Assembly (NCBI GenBank): GCA_013373425.1
Contig: JABXHW010000013.1
Location: forward strand, 1 to 40,806
Direction: 5' to 3'
From: Flavobacteriia bacterium
GTDB taxonomy: Bacteria; Bacteroidota; Bacteroidia; Flavobacteriales; Schleiferiaceae
DNA length: 40,806 nt
The notes under the pieces were generated by a model, which was not told the origin of the DNA, searched no databases, and saw only the letters and a list, made by a program, of their open reading frames with translations. Position numbers and translations under genes: made by a program. This document shows positions 16,394-25,825 of the stretch, piece by piece (position 1 is the first letter of the stretch; each line of letters opens with the position of its first letter).

Positions 16394-17759
16394 CTTGTGT
16401 AATGTTATATCAAGAGAACAGGCGTATCACTACCGTGTAGTTCCCGTCTCAGTAAATGATGACGTCATTGAGATTATTACTGATAAGGCTGATAATGAAT
16501 CACTCGAGTTTGAACTTCAGTTATTCATAAAATCCAACTTTCGACTTTCATATGTCTCAAAAGCAGCGGTAGATTCTGCCCTAAAAAAACTATTTCCTGA
16601 CACCATAAATGAGGCTAAAAAATTATCTCTGGATAAAGATATTTTAGAAGAAATTACCAAAGAGGCTGTTGATTTATCCATAAGCGACCTTCACATTGAG
16701 CCAGTTGATGAAGGTGGTGTAATCCGTATGCGGATTGATGGAATCCTCGTTCGTCGGTTTTACATCATGAAGATTGACTACCCTCTAGTAGTTAACACTA
16801 TTAAAGTCAAAGCAGGCTTAGATATTAGTGAGAAGCGATTGCCACAAGACGGGCGTATGATTTATAAATTCCGAAATGAAGATATCGACTTCAGAATAAG
16901 CACACTTCCTGTATATGGAGGAGAAAAAGTGGTTTTGAGAATTCTTAGAAAAGAAGGTGTGAAAGCTCATTTGTACAAGCTCGGATTCACTAATGCACAA
17001 TTTGCTCAATATCAGAACGCAATAACTCGACGCCAAGGATTGATTTTGATTAGTGGACCTACGGGTAGTGGCAAAACAACAACACTCTATAAAACTTTAG
17101 AAGCAATCAATTCTGCAGACATTAATGTACTGACAGTCGAAGACCCGATCGAGTATAAATATAATGGCATAGCTCAGGTTCAAGTGAACGAGAAAATTGG
17201 CCTGACCTTTCCCAGAGCTCTTAAGACTTTGTTGAGACAAGACCCTGATGTTATCATGATTGGAGAAATTCGTGATACTGAGACTGCACAGATTGCCATT
17301 CGAGCAAGCTTGACCGGGCACCTTGTTCTGAGCACTATACACACGAACAGTGCAATTGAAACTGTTGTTCGACTTGAGGATATGGGCATTCCTCGTTACT
17401 TGATTTCAGGAGCGCTCACTATTAGTCTAGCTCAGCGTTTGGTCCGTAAGGTTTGCGAAATCTGCTCCATTGAGGTTGAAAGTGACACTATTTCTAATAA
17501 ACCTGAACTCAACTGGCCTCACATTGTAAAGAAGGCTCAAGAATGTGAAGCATGTCACAACACAGGTTATAAAGGTCGATTAGCGATATATGAGGTTGTT
17601 CCAATGAATAGTGAGGTGTGGAGCCTAATAGACCGGTCGGCTCTAGATCTTGAAAAAGTCTACACTGAATTGGGCATACCAATGCTAAAAGAGCAAGTTT
17701 TCAAGCTTGTCGAAAATCATAGCACCACAATAGAAGAAGCAGTACCATATTTAATTTAG
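16386..17759 (+). CDS. gspE: GspE/PilB-type assembly ATPase
   Basis: The cytoplasmic motor that powers pilus or pseudopilus assembly, 457 aa. A short N-terminal domain is followed by the N2 region with ISDLHIEPVDEG and LPQDGR. Then come Walker A GPTGSGKT (224-231), the Asp box VLTVEDPIEY, Walker B DPDVIMIGEIRD, the His box LSTIHTNSA, and a zinc site Cys357/Cys360 with Cys387/Cys390. The start is a TTG overlapping the peptidase gene by eight bases; there is no ATG near the conserved N-terminus. No PilT-like retraction ATPase occurs in the window, which favours a type II secretion-like or non-retracting system over twitching pili. Confidence 0.92.
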   Translation: MSNLCNVISREQAYHYRVVPVSVNDDVIEIITDKADNESLEFELQLFIKSNFRLSYVSKAAVDSALKKLFPDTINEAKKLSLDKDILEEITKEAVDLSISDLHIEPVDEGGVIRMRIDGILVRRFYIMKIDYPLVVNTIKVKAGLDISEKRLPQDGRMIYKFRNEDIDFRISTLPVYGGEKVVLRILRKEGVKAHLYKLGFTNAQFAQYQNAITRRQGLILISGPTGSGKTTTLYKTLEAINSADINVLTVEDPIEYKYNGIAQVQVNEKIGLTFPRALKTLLRQDPDVIMIGEIRDTETAQIAIRASLTGHLVLSTIHTNSAIETVVRLEDMGIPRYLISGALTISLAQRLVRKVCEICSIEVESDTISNKPELNWPHIVKKAQECEACHNTGYKGRLAIYEVVPMNSEVWSLIDRSALDLEKVYTELGIPMLKEQVFKLVENHSTTIEEAVPYLI

Positions 17760-17760
17760 T

Positions 17761-19659
17761 ATGCTGAAATTAAGTACGCCGTTTTTACTCTTATTCTTTC
17801 TGCTTTCTGTCGGTGGAATAGCGCAAAGTAAAAGTCAAGAAGAGCTTAGTGTCATTTCATCCAAGCTTGATTCAATGGCTTTAAGAATGCCCGGTTTGGA
17901 GGAAGAATCCGATATGAGCGTGAGCGGAGTTAGTCCAGAGGAACTTCTAAGAGCGCTAGCAGTAAGTCATGACTTGAACGTTAGCGTGATGGTGAGATCA
18001 GGTGATGTAGTGACCAATAATTTCACCAATGTTAAGGTCAAGGATATCTTTTTTCTCCTAGCAGAAAACTACCCTATTGACTATGACTTCACCTCAAATG
18101 TCATTGTCATTAAAAAATACACCCCGGCTGAAGAAGTAATACATGCGATAAGAAATGGTCAGTATCGCGTGTCTCGTGACAGCTTATCAGGACAATTCTC
18201 GGTCAACATTTCGAACGATAGCTTACAGTTGTTCGCTAGACAGTTGACGCGTGTAAGTGGAGTCAATGTGGTATATGCGCCTGAGTTGTCAAATAAGAAA
18301 GTATCCTTGTTCATTCAAAATGCATCATTGGATGCTGTGATATCGCAATTGGGATTTGCGAATCAAATTGAATTTAGCCTATCTGAAGATAGTGTTTATC
18401 AGTTGGTGCCTGCAACTCCCACAAATCAAAGGAATGCTCAGCCTACCACTCATCGTACGTCAAGACGATCAGGATCAGTAAACGTTGTATTGAACCCAGA
18501 CAGCACCTTCACGCTAAATGCCCAGAATCTGCAGATTGCATCCATTTTGGATGAATTGTTTGCGGCTGCAGGACAAGAGTATTTCTACTACAATGAACCT
18601 TCTGGATTAGTTTCAATGAATGTTCGTAATAGAACATTAGAAGAGATACTTGAGCGGTTATTCACTGCAACAGAATTCTCCTATAAGCGTGAAAGTGGCG
18701 TCTACTACGTTGGATCCTCAAATTTGCCAGGACTGAAGTATACGCAGAGAGTAGAGTTGCAATATCGCAGTGTTGATAAGCTATCAGAGTTTCTTCCTTC
18801 TTCATTGACGGAAGGGCTCCAGTTAGTAGACTTTCCTGAATTGAATAGCATTGTTGCCTCAGGTTCATATCCTAAGATTAAAGCGCTATCAAAGTACATC
18901 ACTGATATTGACAAACCAGTCCCAGTCATTCAAATTGAAGTTATGATTATTGATTTCAACAGGAATCATAATGTTGATGTTGGCATTGAATTGGGAATTG
19001 CCGAACAACCCGTCCAGAGTGGGGGTGAATTATTTCCAGGCGTTGATTACACTTTAAGTGCCCAGAGTATTAATCAAATAATTTCCGGATTCAACGGCTT
19101 TGGTAGCTTGAACTTAGGCGCTGTAACTCCGAATTTTTATGCTAGTTTGAGAGCTTTGGAAACGAATGGGATTATTCATACCCGAAGCACCCCAAGATTA
19201 GCAACATTAAATGGGCATGAGGCTACTATAACCGTGGGCCGAACTGAATATTATGTGATTGAGCAGCAGTCCTTACAAGGCGTTCAAAACCCTATTCCCT
19301 TGTTGACTAGAAACTATCAACCTGTGAGCGCTGACTTCAATTTGACCATTAGACCATTTGTTTCAGGAGAAGGTCAAGTCACACTTGAGGTAAACGTAGA
19401 ACAAAGCGATTTTACGAATAGAATTGCTCCCGACGCCCCTCCGGGACAAGTCCAGAGAACTTTCACAACGATGATACGAGTCCAAGATCAAGAAATGATT
19501 CTCATAGGGGGGCTTGAAGAGAGCAGAGATGAAACAACAGGCAGAGGCTTGCCATGGATAGCTAGGATTCCAGTGCTTAAATGGCTCTTTAGCAGTCAGA
19601 ATGAAATAAAAGAGGACAACAGGCTAAACATATTTATTAAACCAACCATTATTGATTGA
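17761..19659 (+). CDS. gspD: Secretin (GspD/PilQ family)
   Basis: The outer-membrane channel of the system, 632 aa. It has a signal peptide ending near GIAQ, then three small N-type/STN-like periplasmic domains (roughly 50-115, 135-215 and 238-320), a linker domain, and the secretin core from about 390. Core features are VPVIQIEVMIIDFNR, HTRSTPRLATLNGHEATITV and the C-terminal LPWIARIPVLKWLFSS followed by NIFIKPTI. The number of N domains resembles PilQ as much as GspD. It starts one base after the ATPase stop and its TGA overlaps the next ATG. No separate pilotin is known here; the FnIII-like lipoprotein of this operon is a candidate. Confidence 0.9.
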   Translation: MLKLSTPFLLLFFLLSVGGIAQSKSQEELSVISSKLDSMALRMPGLEEESDMSVSGVSPEELLRALAVSHDLNVSVMVRSGDVVTNNFTNVKVKDIFFLLAENYPIDYDFTSNVIVIKKYTPAEEVIHAIRNGQYRVSRDSLSGQFSVNISNDSLQLFARQLTRVSGVNVVYAPELSNKKVSLFIQNASLDAVISQLGFANQIEFSLSEDSVYQLVPATPTNQRNAQPTTHRTSRRSGSVNVVLNPDSTFTLNAQNLQIASILDELFAAAGQEYFYYNEPSGLVSMNVRNRTLEEILERLFTATEFSYKRESGVYYVGSSNLPGLKYTQRVELQYRSVDKLSEFLPSSLTEGLQLVDFPELNSIVASGSYPKIKALSKYITDIDKPVPVIQIEVMIIDFNRNHNVDVGIELGIAEQPVQSGGELFPGVDYTLSAQSINQIISGFNGFGSLNLGAVTPNFYASLRALETNGIIHTRSTPRLATLNGHEATITVGRTEYYVIEQQSLQGVQNPIPLLTRNYQPVSADFNLTIRPFVSGEGQVTLEVNVEQSDFTNRIAPDAPPGQVQRTFTTMIRVQDQEMILIGGLEESRDETTGRGLPWIARIPVLKWLFSSQNEIKEDNRLNIFIKPTIID

Positions 19660-20720
19660 TGCTGCGTCTGTTAAACCACTTATTCAAAGTTCGACGTGTA
19701 GATATTATAGGCTGCAAAATTTCCGAAAAGGAAGGAGAATTTGAAATTTTTGGGCATGTAACTTGTCGCCTGCGTAAAAATCGGGTGCTGGTCGAAAAAG
19801 AGCATGATACCAGAGGTGATTTACAAAAAAGTATAAAGTCCATTCCATATCCTTTTATAGTACAACTTGAAGGGAGACATGTTCTTCATCGTCGTCATGA
19901 GTTCATAGATGGAAGGCTGGAAATTGATGGCTATGAGGTTACCCATCAAGAAAGCGAAAATTTTGAAGTGATTTTTCCAGAATGGGTTAGAAATGAAGTC
20001 AATAGTAAAGTCCTGTATGACAATAATTTCCTCGGCTTTGGTTTTGGGTTATGCGGATTGCAGAATTTGTTGGCCAGCTCAAACACAGAAGAGGCTGGCC
20101 ACTACCTGAATAAGTTAACGCCTACCTATGGGGGGTATAAGAATTCACTGTCTCTTGTTTTAAGAGGTGCTAATGTGCTCCACAAAGGAGCAAGGTATAG
20201 TCTTGAAGCAGAGGGATATTTCTACAAATCGATATCCTCCTTCGTGATGAGAAGAGTCCTTCCTTTCATTCTATTTATCTTAGTCATAAATGCTTATTTC
20301 TATGAGGCGGAGTACGCTAAATCTCAATCTCTTGAATTAAGAATGTTGGATGAGAACTTTGTGGCGTGGAGGTTGGGTTCTTTAGATAGTAATCCATTTC
20401 ACAGCAGGATTCAATCAGAATTCCCCTCCCGTCCTAAAGGCACTACTAGTTGGTTGATGCATGAGTTAGTAAAGCCATATAAGGGCTATGTCACTCTAGA
20501 ATCTGTGACTTTTCAACCGGTTCAAGGTGATTATTCAGAATTTTCGGCACCAGATTTTTCTTTAAATGTAATCTACATTTCAGGTGAATCTCAATCAACA
20601 AGTTCGATTGAAGAATATTTAATCAAACTTAAGAACTTGGATGTGGTAAAGTCCGCAAGACTTGTGTCAGCTCAAGTGAGAAGGTCAAAGTTGAATTTTA
20701 AAATAACAGTATTAATCTGA
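19659..20720 (+). CDS. GspL/PilN-like assembly platform protein
   Basis: A 353-aa protein with a large cytoplasmic N-terminal part (about 1-195), one membrane helix near 199-216 (LPFILFILVINAYFYEAEYA) and a C-terminal periplasmic domain whose strands resemble the ferredoxin-like domain of PilN/GspL. Sequence identity to known families is not obvious by eye; the call rests on topology and on its place between the secretin and a GspM/PilO-like gene. The ATG at 19659 (TGATG with the secretin stop) is preferred to an in-frame TTG three bases earlier. Confidence 0.6.
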   Translation: MLRLLNHLFKVRRVDIIGCKISEKEGEFEIFGHVTCRLRKNRVLVEKEHDTRGDLQKSIKSIPYPFIVQLEGRHVLHRRHEFIDGRLEIDGYEVTHQESENFEVIFPEWVRNEVNSKVLYDNNFLGFGFGLCGLQNLLASSNTEEAGHYLNKLTPTYGGYKNSLSLVLRGANVLHKGARYSLEAEGYFYKSISSFVMRRVLPFILFILVINAYFYEAEYAKSQSLELRMLDENFVAWRLGSLDSNPFHSRIQSEFPSRPKGTTSWLMHELVKPYKGYVTLESVTFQPVQGDYSEFSAPDFSLNVIYISGESQSTSSIEEYLIKLKNLDVVKSARLVSAQVRRSKLNFKITVLI

Positions 20721-21241
20721 TGTCAACGAAGCAATCATTGAAAATATCATCAGAAAAACGTAAGGCTCTGTTCTGGCTTCTAGCTGCAATCACCTTGTCA
20801 ATTGTAACTTTATTGGGAGGGCCTGTTCGAACATTACGCCAAGCTCGACTAAATTCTACAAATTCCGAATTAATAAGAGAGTTTGATGCAATTGAATCAT
20901 CCTCAGAGCTTAGGACAGGCAGTTATCAATTGGTGCAAGAAGGTGTTAACTTCGAGGAGGAAATCCTACTTCAAATCAATCAATTCGACAGAATTCAGAA
21001 CGTTGAGGTGATCGGGATTGATGAGTACCAGACTTCTCGGTTGGATGAGTATTCAGTTTTCACGCTTATGCTAAATATTGAAGGTCGATATGTGGATTTG
21101 TTAAGTATGCTTCATCATCTTGAAAAATCCTTGACTAACTCGTTCATAAAATCTGTTGAAATCTTTCGCTTTCAAGACCCGACCACCCGTGTGAATCGAT
21201 TAAAAATGACTGTGTTTATACAGGCCGTTGCAACCAGCTAA
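20720..21241 (+). CDS. GspM/PilO-like assembly protein
   Basis: A 173-aa bitopic protein with one membrane helix at about 17-34 (LFWLLAAITLSIVTLLGG), a coiled-coil-like stretch, and a periplasmic alpha-beta domain (about 80-173) with SVFTLMLNIEGRYVDLLSML followed by HHLEKS. This is a typical PilO/GspM layout, where the repeated ferredoxin-like fold pairs with PilN/GspL. The ATG overlaps the stop of the preceding gene (TGATG). Confidence 0.7.
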   Translation: MSTKQSLKISSEKRKALFWLLAAITLSIVTLLGGPVRTLRQARLNSTNSELIREFDAIESSSELRTGSYQLVQEGVNFEEEILLQINQFDRIQNVEVIGIDEYQTSRLDEYSVFTLMLNIEGRYVDLLSMLHHLEKSLTNSFIKSVEIFRFQDPTTRVNRLKMTVFIQAVATS

Positions 21242-21245
21242 TATT

Positions 21246-22175
21246 ATGAAAAAGCAGATTTATTTCTTGATTGCAAGTGCGTTGCTTATGTGCTCCTGCG
21301 ATGATATTTTTGAAAATGAAATACAAGGAACGGTAGAACCAATCCTGCCTAAGGAAGGTCAAGTTTTCCAAACACTTAATGTCGATTTTTGGTGGGAGAA
21401 TCTGCCCGGCGCTCAGAGTTACCGAATTCAACTTGTTAAGCCCAACTTTACAGTCCCTGTATCTGTTGTTTTTGACCAAGTTTTGGACACAAACTACTTT
21501 TCATATAGCTTATCGCCAGGAAATTATCAATACAGAATTAAAGGAAAGAACTCTGCCTATGAGAGTGAGTGGAATACTGTAAGCTTTGTTGTTGACACTA
21601 ATTCGACATTGATTGGTGAAGCTCCAATTCTCACATTCCCTAAAGTTTCTGACACTTTAAACTCGAACTTAATTAGATTTGAATGGCTTCCACTTTTCAA
21701 TGCAGACAATTATCTACTTGAAGTCTATCAGCCTGATTTTTCGGGTACTTTAGATAGAACTATTCAGACGTCTAGCAATACAACGTTGCTTTCTCTTTCA
21801 TCGAATGGACCTTTTGCGTGGAGGGTGAGAGCTGAAAATTCAAATAGCTACTCTAATTTCTCAAATGCCTTTTCTTACTGGGATACTATAGCGCCAAGTG
21901 CTCCGGTATTATTTTCACCTGCTGCTGGATCTCAAATCACCAATCCTATTCTCTTGAATTGGCAGCGAATTTCTGATAACGGAGCTTCTCTTAAAGATTC
22001 AATTTTGATTTCATCAGATCCAAACTTTGGTACATTTTCCGTAAGCTCCTCTATCCAAGGAACTAGTTTTTCAGACTCGTTAAATGTCGGGGAGTATTTT
22101 TGGAAAGTGTTTACTGTTGATGGTGCAGGGAATATTAGTCAATCGTCCGAAATCCGCAGTTTTCAGGTGTTTTGA
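21246..22175 (+). CDS. Lipoprotein with three FnIII-like repeats in the secretion operon
   Basis: The 309-aa product begins with a lipoprotein signal (MKKQIYFLIASALLMCSC), the likely lipidated residue being Cys18. Three repeats of about 90 residues follow, each opening with a proline-rich strand: PILPKEGQVFQTLNVDFWW, PILTFPKVSDTLNSNLIRFEW and PVLFSPAAGSQITNPILLNW. This is the beta-sandwich pattern of fibronectin type III-like domains. The ATG at 21246 fits the signal better than the upstream TTG. Position inside the operon suggests an outer-membrane partner of the secretin (a pilotin-like or accessory role); that is inference. Its stop overlaps the next TTG start by four bases. Confidence 0.7.
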   Translation: MKKQIYFLIASALLMCSCDDIFENEIQGTVEPILPKEGQVFQTLNVDFWWENLPGAQSYRIQLVKPNFTVPVSVVFDQVLDTNYFSYSLSPGNYQYRIKGKNSAYESEWNTVSFVVDTNSTLIGEAPILTFPKVSDTLNSNLIRFEWLPLFNADNYLLEVYQPDFSGTLDRTIQTSSNTTLLSLSSNGPFAWRVRAENSNSYSNFSNAFSYWDTIAPSAPVLFSPAAGSQITNPILLNWQRISDNGASLKDSILISSDPNFGTFSVSSSIQGTSFSDSLNVGEYFWKVFTVDGAGNISQSSEIRSFQVF

Positions 22176-22651
22176 ATCGGAAGAAAAAAATACAAACAAG
22201 TTTGCTTTTACTTGTAGTGATTACAGTTTGGGGATTGATTATTCATAGAGTATTCTCTGCCTTTAATGATGATATTACAGAAGAGTCACCGTTAATTTCG
22301 GGTACTGATAAATTTCAGGAACACCAGGTTGAATTGAATGTTTCTAATGGCATTGATCCTTTCGGTCTTTCGAGCTTCCCTCGAAGAGTCAACAGAGAAC
22401 AAGCTCTGCAAACATCCATTAACGATGTTGAAGTCAGTGAACCAGTACTGAGATCTGTCAGCTGGCCAAATATTAAGTTGTTGGGAATATTGAACGGTGA
22501 GATTAGTCAAGTTGTTATTCTGTCTGTTGATGGTCAAGTTCATCCCTTTAAGGCGCGCTTTAGTCATGTCGGTATTGAGGTTGTTGAAGTCGTTTCGGAT
22601 AGTGTATTGCTAGAATTTGAGGATGAAACAAAATGGTACGAATTAGAGTGA
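22172..22651 (+). CDS. GspC/PilP-like periplasmic linker protein
   Basis: A 159-aa protein with one N-terminal membrane helix (about 9-28) and a small C-terminal beta domain (about 95-159: IKLLGILNGEISQVVILSVD followed by GQVHPF). This is the size and shape of the HR domain of GspC/PilP, which links inner-membrane platform and secretin. The start is a TTG overlapping the lipoprotein stop (TTGA). Sequence similarity is weak, so the call rests on architecture and order. Confidence 0.6.
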   Translation: MNRKKKIQTSLLLLVVITVWGLIIHRVFSAFNDDITEESPLISGTDKFQEHQVELNVSNGIDPFGLSSFPRRVNREQALQTSINDVEVSEPVLRSVSWPNIKLLGILNGEISQVVILSVDGQVHPFKARFSHVGIEVVEVVSDSVLLEFEDETKWYELE

Positions 22652-23868
22652 GAGGTGGTGCACTTCAATATGTACTTGCTGTTTCAATTGTTATTGCAGG
22701 GCTAATTCTATCCCTGCTTATTCAAATCCATTATCTAACTTTTGTCCAATCTGAAATATTTAGTCAAAAGCAATCAGATTTGCTGGCTGAATCTTGTTTT
22801 GAAATATCAATGTCTTTAAACCCTGAACCTTATCAGCGTGAGGTTGATCTAAGCTTATTGAAGCTTCGGGATAGTGATTCTATGGAATTCACGACTCGTC
22901 CGTGGGGAGCATATATGGCGCACACAAGCATCGCATCATTTCAAGGACAAAGGTCTATTTTGAGTGCTTTGATAGGGTATTCCTTAAAGGATAGAAAGAT
23001 TCCTAGTTCATTGATACACCCTTCATCAAATTTGAGATTAAACTTGGTGGGTGAGACTAGAATTGAAGGCGACATCCAAGTGCCTCAAGGAAAAATATTT
23101 TCAGGTAGGATTGGCAATAGAAGATTCACAGGTGATACCATTTGTACCTGTGAAACTGAAGAAAGTAATCCCATACTTTCGAATCTTCCTGATTACTTAC
23201 TGACTTACCTAGATAGTATGATTTATGGTGCTCATGAGTTACACTATTCTGGAGGGGCGAGTTCTTTGAATGGAGAATGGACTGATTCTACTAGATTGTA
23301 TTGGAGATCCTCGATCCTAAATGATACGATTATTGGTAACATAATTATTTATCACCCTGATGTTATTATCATTGGACCACACGCGGTATTGGAAGACTGC
23401 CTTCTTTTGTCTAAGAATATTATTTTTCTAGAAGGATTCTCGGGTGCAGTACATGGGATTTTTACCGATACGTGCATTGTCGGGGCCGATGTTAGTCTCA
23501 ATTATCCTTCGTCCATAATAGGATACAATAAAATTGAAAGGCCACACCTCTCATTCGAAGAAGGCTCTCATTTTGAGGGCGTTGTCGTTTCATATTCCTC
23601 AATCGCTTCTCGAAGTGAAATTGATGTTTCCATTGATAAGCAGTCTTCTATTCTTGGGTTGTTGTATTCCAACGGTTCAGTAGACTTTAAAGGTGTCCTA
23701 GAAGGTTCTTTACAGGTTAATCGATTCGTCAGTAATCTCCGGGGGGGGATTATTGAGAATCACTTAATTGACGTTTCCATCGCACCATTCTCAATTTCTG
23801 ATTTTTCAGGATCGAGCTTGTATTCTGATTCTACGACCACAACTACAATTGCAAAATGGTTAGATTAA
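22633..23868 (+). CDS. GspK/PilX-like minor component with a beta-helix-like body
   Basis: The 411-aa protein begins RGGALQYVLAVSIVIAGLIL: a GspK/PilX-type N-terminal helix after a Gly, without the mature-position-5 glutamate, as in GspK. The rest lacks the usual GspK fold. It is rich in short beta strands with hydrophobic repeats (IIGNIIIYHPDVIIIGPHAV and LEDCLLLSKNIIFLEG) like a bactofilin-type beta-helix. It may cap the pseudopilus tip. The ATG at 22633 overlaps the previous gene by 19 bases; a GTG at 22648 would give the GTGA overlap common in this operon and is equally likely. Confidence 0.55.
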   Translation: MVRIRVRGGALQYVLAVSIVIAGLILSLLIQIHYLTFVQSEIFSQKQSDLLAESCFEISMSLNPEPYQREVDLSLLKLRDSDSMEFTTRPWGAYMAHTSIASFQGQRSILSALIGYSLKDRKIPSSLIHPSSNLRLNLVGETRIEGDIQVPQGKIFSGRIGNRRFTGDTICTCETEESNPILSNLPDYLLTYLDSMIYGAHELHYSGGASSLNGEWTDSTRLYWRSSILNDTIIGNIIIYHPDVIIIGPHAVLEDCLLLSKNIIFLEGFSGAVHGIFTDTCIVGADVSLNYPSSIIGYNKIERPHLSFEEGSHFEGVVVSYSSIASRSEIDVSIDKQSSILGLLYSNGSVDFKGVLEGSLQVNRFVSNLRGGIIENHLIDVSIAPFSISDFSGSSLYSDSTTTTTIAKWLD

Positions 23869-24170
23869 AGGGGTCAACTCTAGTCGAAGTGTTAATTGCT
23901 GTCACTATACTTTCCATTATTGTGGGTATAGCAAGCTATAGCTCTAGGAATCTTACAAAATCAATCGAACATTCAGCGGTCACAGAATTTTCAGCGCTTA
24001 AGGATAGCATTCAGGCATCAATTCAGACCTATCATATTTTTCCTGATTCACTCCTGGGTTGGAAGATTAAATACACTGAAGAATTCGACTCAATCCTAAG
24101 AATTCAATGCAGTTTTGAAAAAAGTGCTAAGAAGGAACAATATGTATTCTATTTGAAATATGAAGTTTAA
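23856..24170 (+). CDS. Minor pseudopilin (GspI/PilV-like)
   Basis: A small 104-aa prepilin. The leader MVRLKG is followed by STLVEVLIAVTILSIIVGIA, with Glu at mature position 5 as required for pilin assembly. The short globular part fits minor pseudopilins. It overlaps the GspK-like gene by 13 bases and the next pseudopilin by 11. Confidence 0.8.
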   Translation: MVRLKGSTLVEVLIAVTILSIIVGIASYSSRNLTKSIEHSAVTEFSALKDSIQASIQTYHIFPDSLLGWKIKYTEEFDSILRIQCSFEKSAKKEQYVFYLKYEV

Positions 24171-24618
24171 AGGATTTACTATACAGGAACTTCTTGTTGT
24201 CACCCTTCTAATTTCTATTGTGGCGCTTTTAGGGTTTATCGTCACTTCCAACTCTTTCATCGAGCATTTTATCAGTTCCAGTCTTATCTCCAATAATTCA
24301 GAAAGTGAACTTCTTTGGAGAAGCATCGAAGACGATTTGAAGTATTGTGATTATGTAGAGAGCGTTGAGGGTAAATTGACTATTTTAAAAGGGGATAAGG
24401 AAATTTCCTATTCTAACTCTATTGATGGAATTCATAGAATAGAGTTGGACACTAAGGCTGATACGCAAAACTTTAATATGCAATTGAATGACCTACAGAT
24501 AAAAGAAAATGTTATCTCTATCAGTGTATCACGCTCTAGGTATTCTCGTAAGTTAAGTTGGCAACTTAGAAAGAGTACTGAAGGCGTATTGAGGCAAAAG
24601 GCAATCCATGGAAATTGA
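24160..24618 (+). CDS. Minor pseudopilin (GspJ/PilW-like)
   Basis: A 152-aa prepilin. The leader MKFKG is followed by FTIQELLVVTLLISIVALLG, Glu at mature position 5. Order (I-like then J-like, after K-like) suggests it belongs to the tip complex. It overlaps the flanking genes by 11 bases on each side. Confidence 0.8.
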   Translation: MKFKGFTIQELLVVTLLISIVALLGFIVTSNSFIEHFISSSLISNNSESELLWRSIEDDLKYCDYVESVEGKLTILKGDKEISYSNSIDGIHRIELDTKADTQNFNMQLNDLQIKENVISISVSRSRYSRKLSWQLRKSTEGVLRQKAIHGN

Positions 24619-25717
24619 TTTACCTAAGAAACGGTCTGAAAGGAATTTGAGCCAATTTTTAAACATGGATATTGGTGGTTCCAGCTTGGGTGCAAAATTC
24701 AAATTCGACTTTTACAAGGATTTGGCATTGCTTTTAGATAGTGGAGTGACATTGAGCGATTCTTTAAGCTTGATTTTTGAGGAACAATCGAGCCGTAAGG
24801 CAAAAGATACAATTGGAATTCTTCTTGACTCTGTGAGTAAGGGGGAGACGTTCAGAGCAGCAATGGAAGCTGCAGGGGTATTTTCAAAGTACGAATATAC
24901 GACGGCTAGCATGGGCGAGCTCAGTGGAATGCTCTCTTTGGTTCTTTCACGCCTCGGAGATTATTTCGAAGCACAAATTGCCCAAAAAAGATTGATAATA
25001 GGAGCTGCTATCTATCCAGTAATTGTTTTGCTGACTGCTGTAGGTGCAATATCCTTCTTGCTCATCTTTATGATTCCAATGTTCAAAGATGTTTTCGGAA
25101 GAAATGCAAATGAGTTGCCAGCCATAACTCAATTCATGATCTCATCAAGCGAGATTCTTTCAGCTTGTATTCCCTACCTATTGCTCATCACAACGCTATT
25201 TTCTATTGCTCATCTTCGATGGAGGTCGAGCACAAGTTATAGGTTATTTAGGTACAGGATGCTTGATAAGATTCCGATAGTTGGTGCGATACTTAAGAAG
25301 AATGCCATGATGAGGTGGTCGTCGGCTATGCATCTTATGCTTTCCACGGGGGTTACCCTAAGTGATGCGATAAACATGAGTATTTCTATTGATATGCATC
25401 CTCACTTAACCAGAGACCTGAGATTGGCGAGCCAAGACATACTGGTTGGAAAAAGCTTGAGTGATTCTCTTTCGTCTTCAGCCACAGTTTCTGCAAGAAT
25501 GGCATTGGTTCTTAAAGTTGCCGAAGAATCCAACAGGTTATCTGAAGTCTTTTATGACTTATCTACAAGGTATGAAAATGAACTGAAGCATCAGTCCAAA
25601 CTAATTAGTACAGTTCTGGAACCTTTGATTATTGCATTTCTTGGACTTGTTGTGGGCACAATCCTACTTGCCATGTATTTGCCCATATTCGAGATGAGTT
25701 CAATAAGTGGCTTTTAA
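24608..25717 (+). CDS. gspF: GspF/PilC inner-membrane platform protein
   Basis: A 369-aa polytopic membrane protein with two GspF domains, about 33-155 and 235-357. Repeated elements are DLALLLDSGVTLSDSLSLIF and SSAMHLMLSTGVTLSDAINM, and each domain is followed by hydrophobic helices (IYPVIVLLTAVGAISFLLIF; LEPLIIAFLGLVVGTILLAM). It anchors the ATPase and recruits pilins. It is the last gene of the operon and is followed by about 230 bases of non-coding DNA. Confidence 0.92.
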   Translation: MEIDLPKKRSERNLSQFLNMDIGGSSLGAKFKFDFYKDLALLLDSGVTLSDSLSLIFEEQSSRKAKDTIGILLDSVSKGETFRAAMEAAGVFSKYEYTTASMGELSGMLSLVLSRLGDYFEAQIAQKRLIIGAAIYPVIVLLTAVGAISFLLIFMIPMFKDVFGRNANELPAITQFMISSSEILSACIPYLLLITTLFSIAHLRWRSSTSYRLFRYRMLDKIPIVGAILKKNAMMRWSSAMHLMLSTGVTLSDAINMSISIDMHPHLTRDLRLASQDILVGKSLSDSLSSSATVSARMALVLKVAEESNRLSEVFYDLSTRYENELKHQSKLISTVLEPLIIAFLGLVVGTILLAMYLPIFEMSSISGF

Positions 25718-25825
25718 AATTTGTTTTTAACAAAAAATGTTCTAGGTTTAGGTTCTCAATACTCTCATGTAATATCTCTCCTAGCCTGACCTTCATGATT
25801 CTCTCTTTCCTATTTCATAAGTCAA

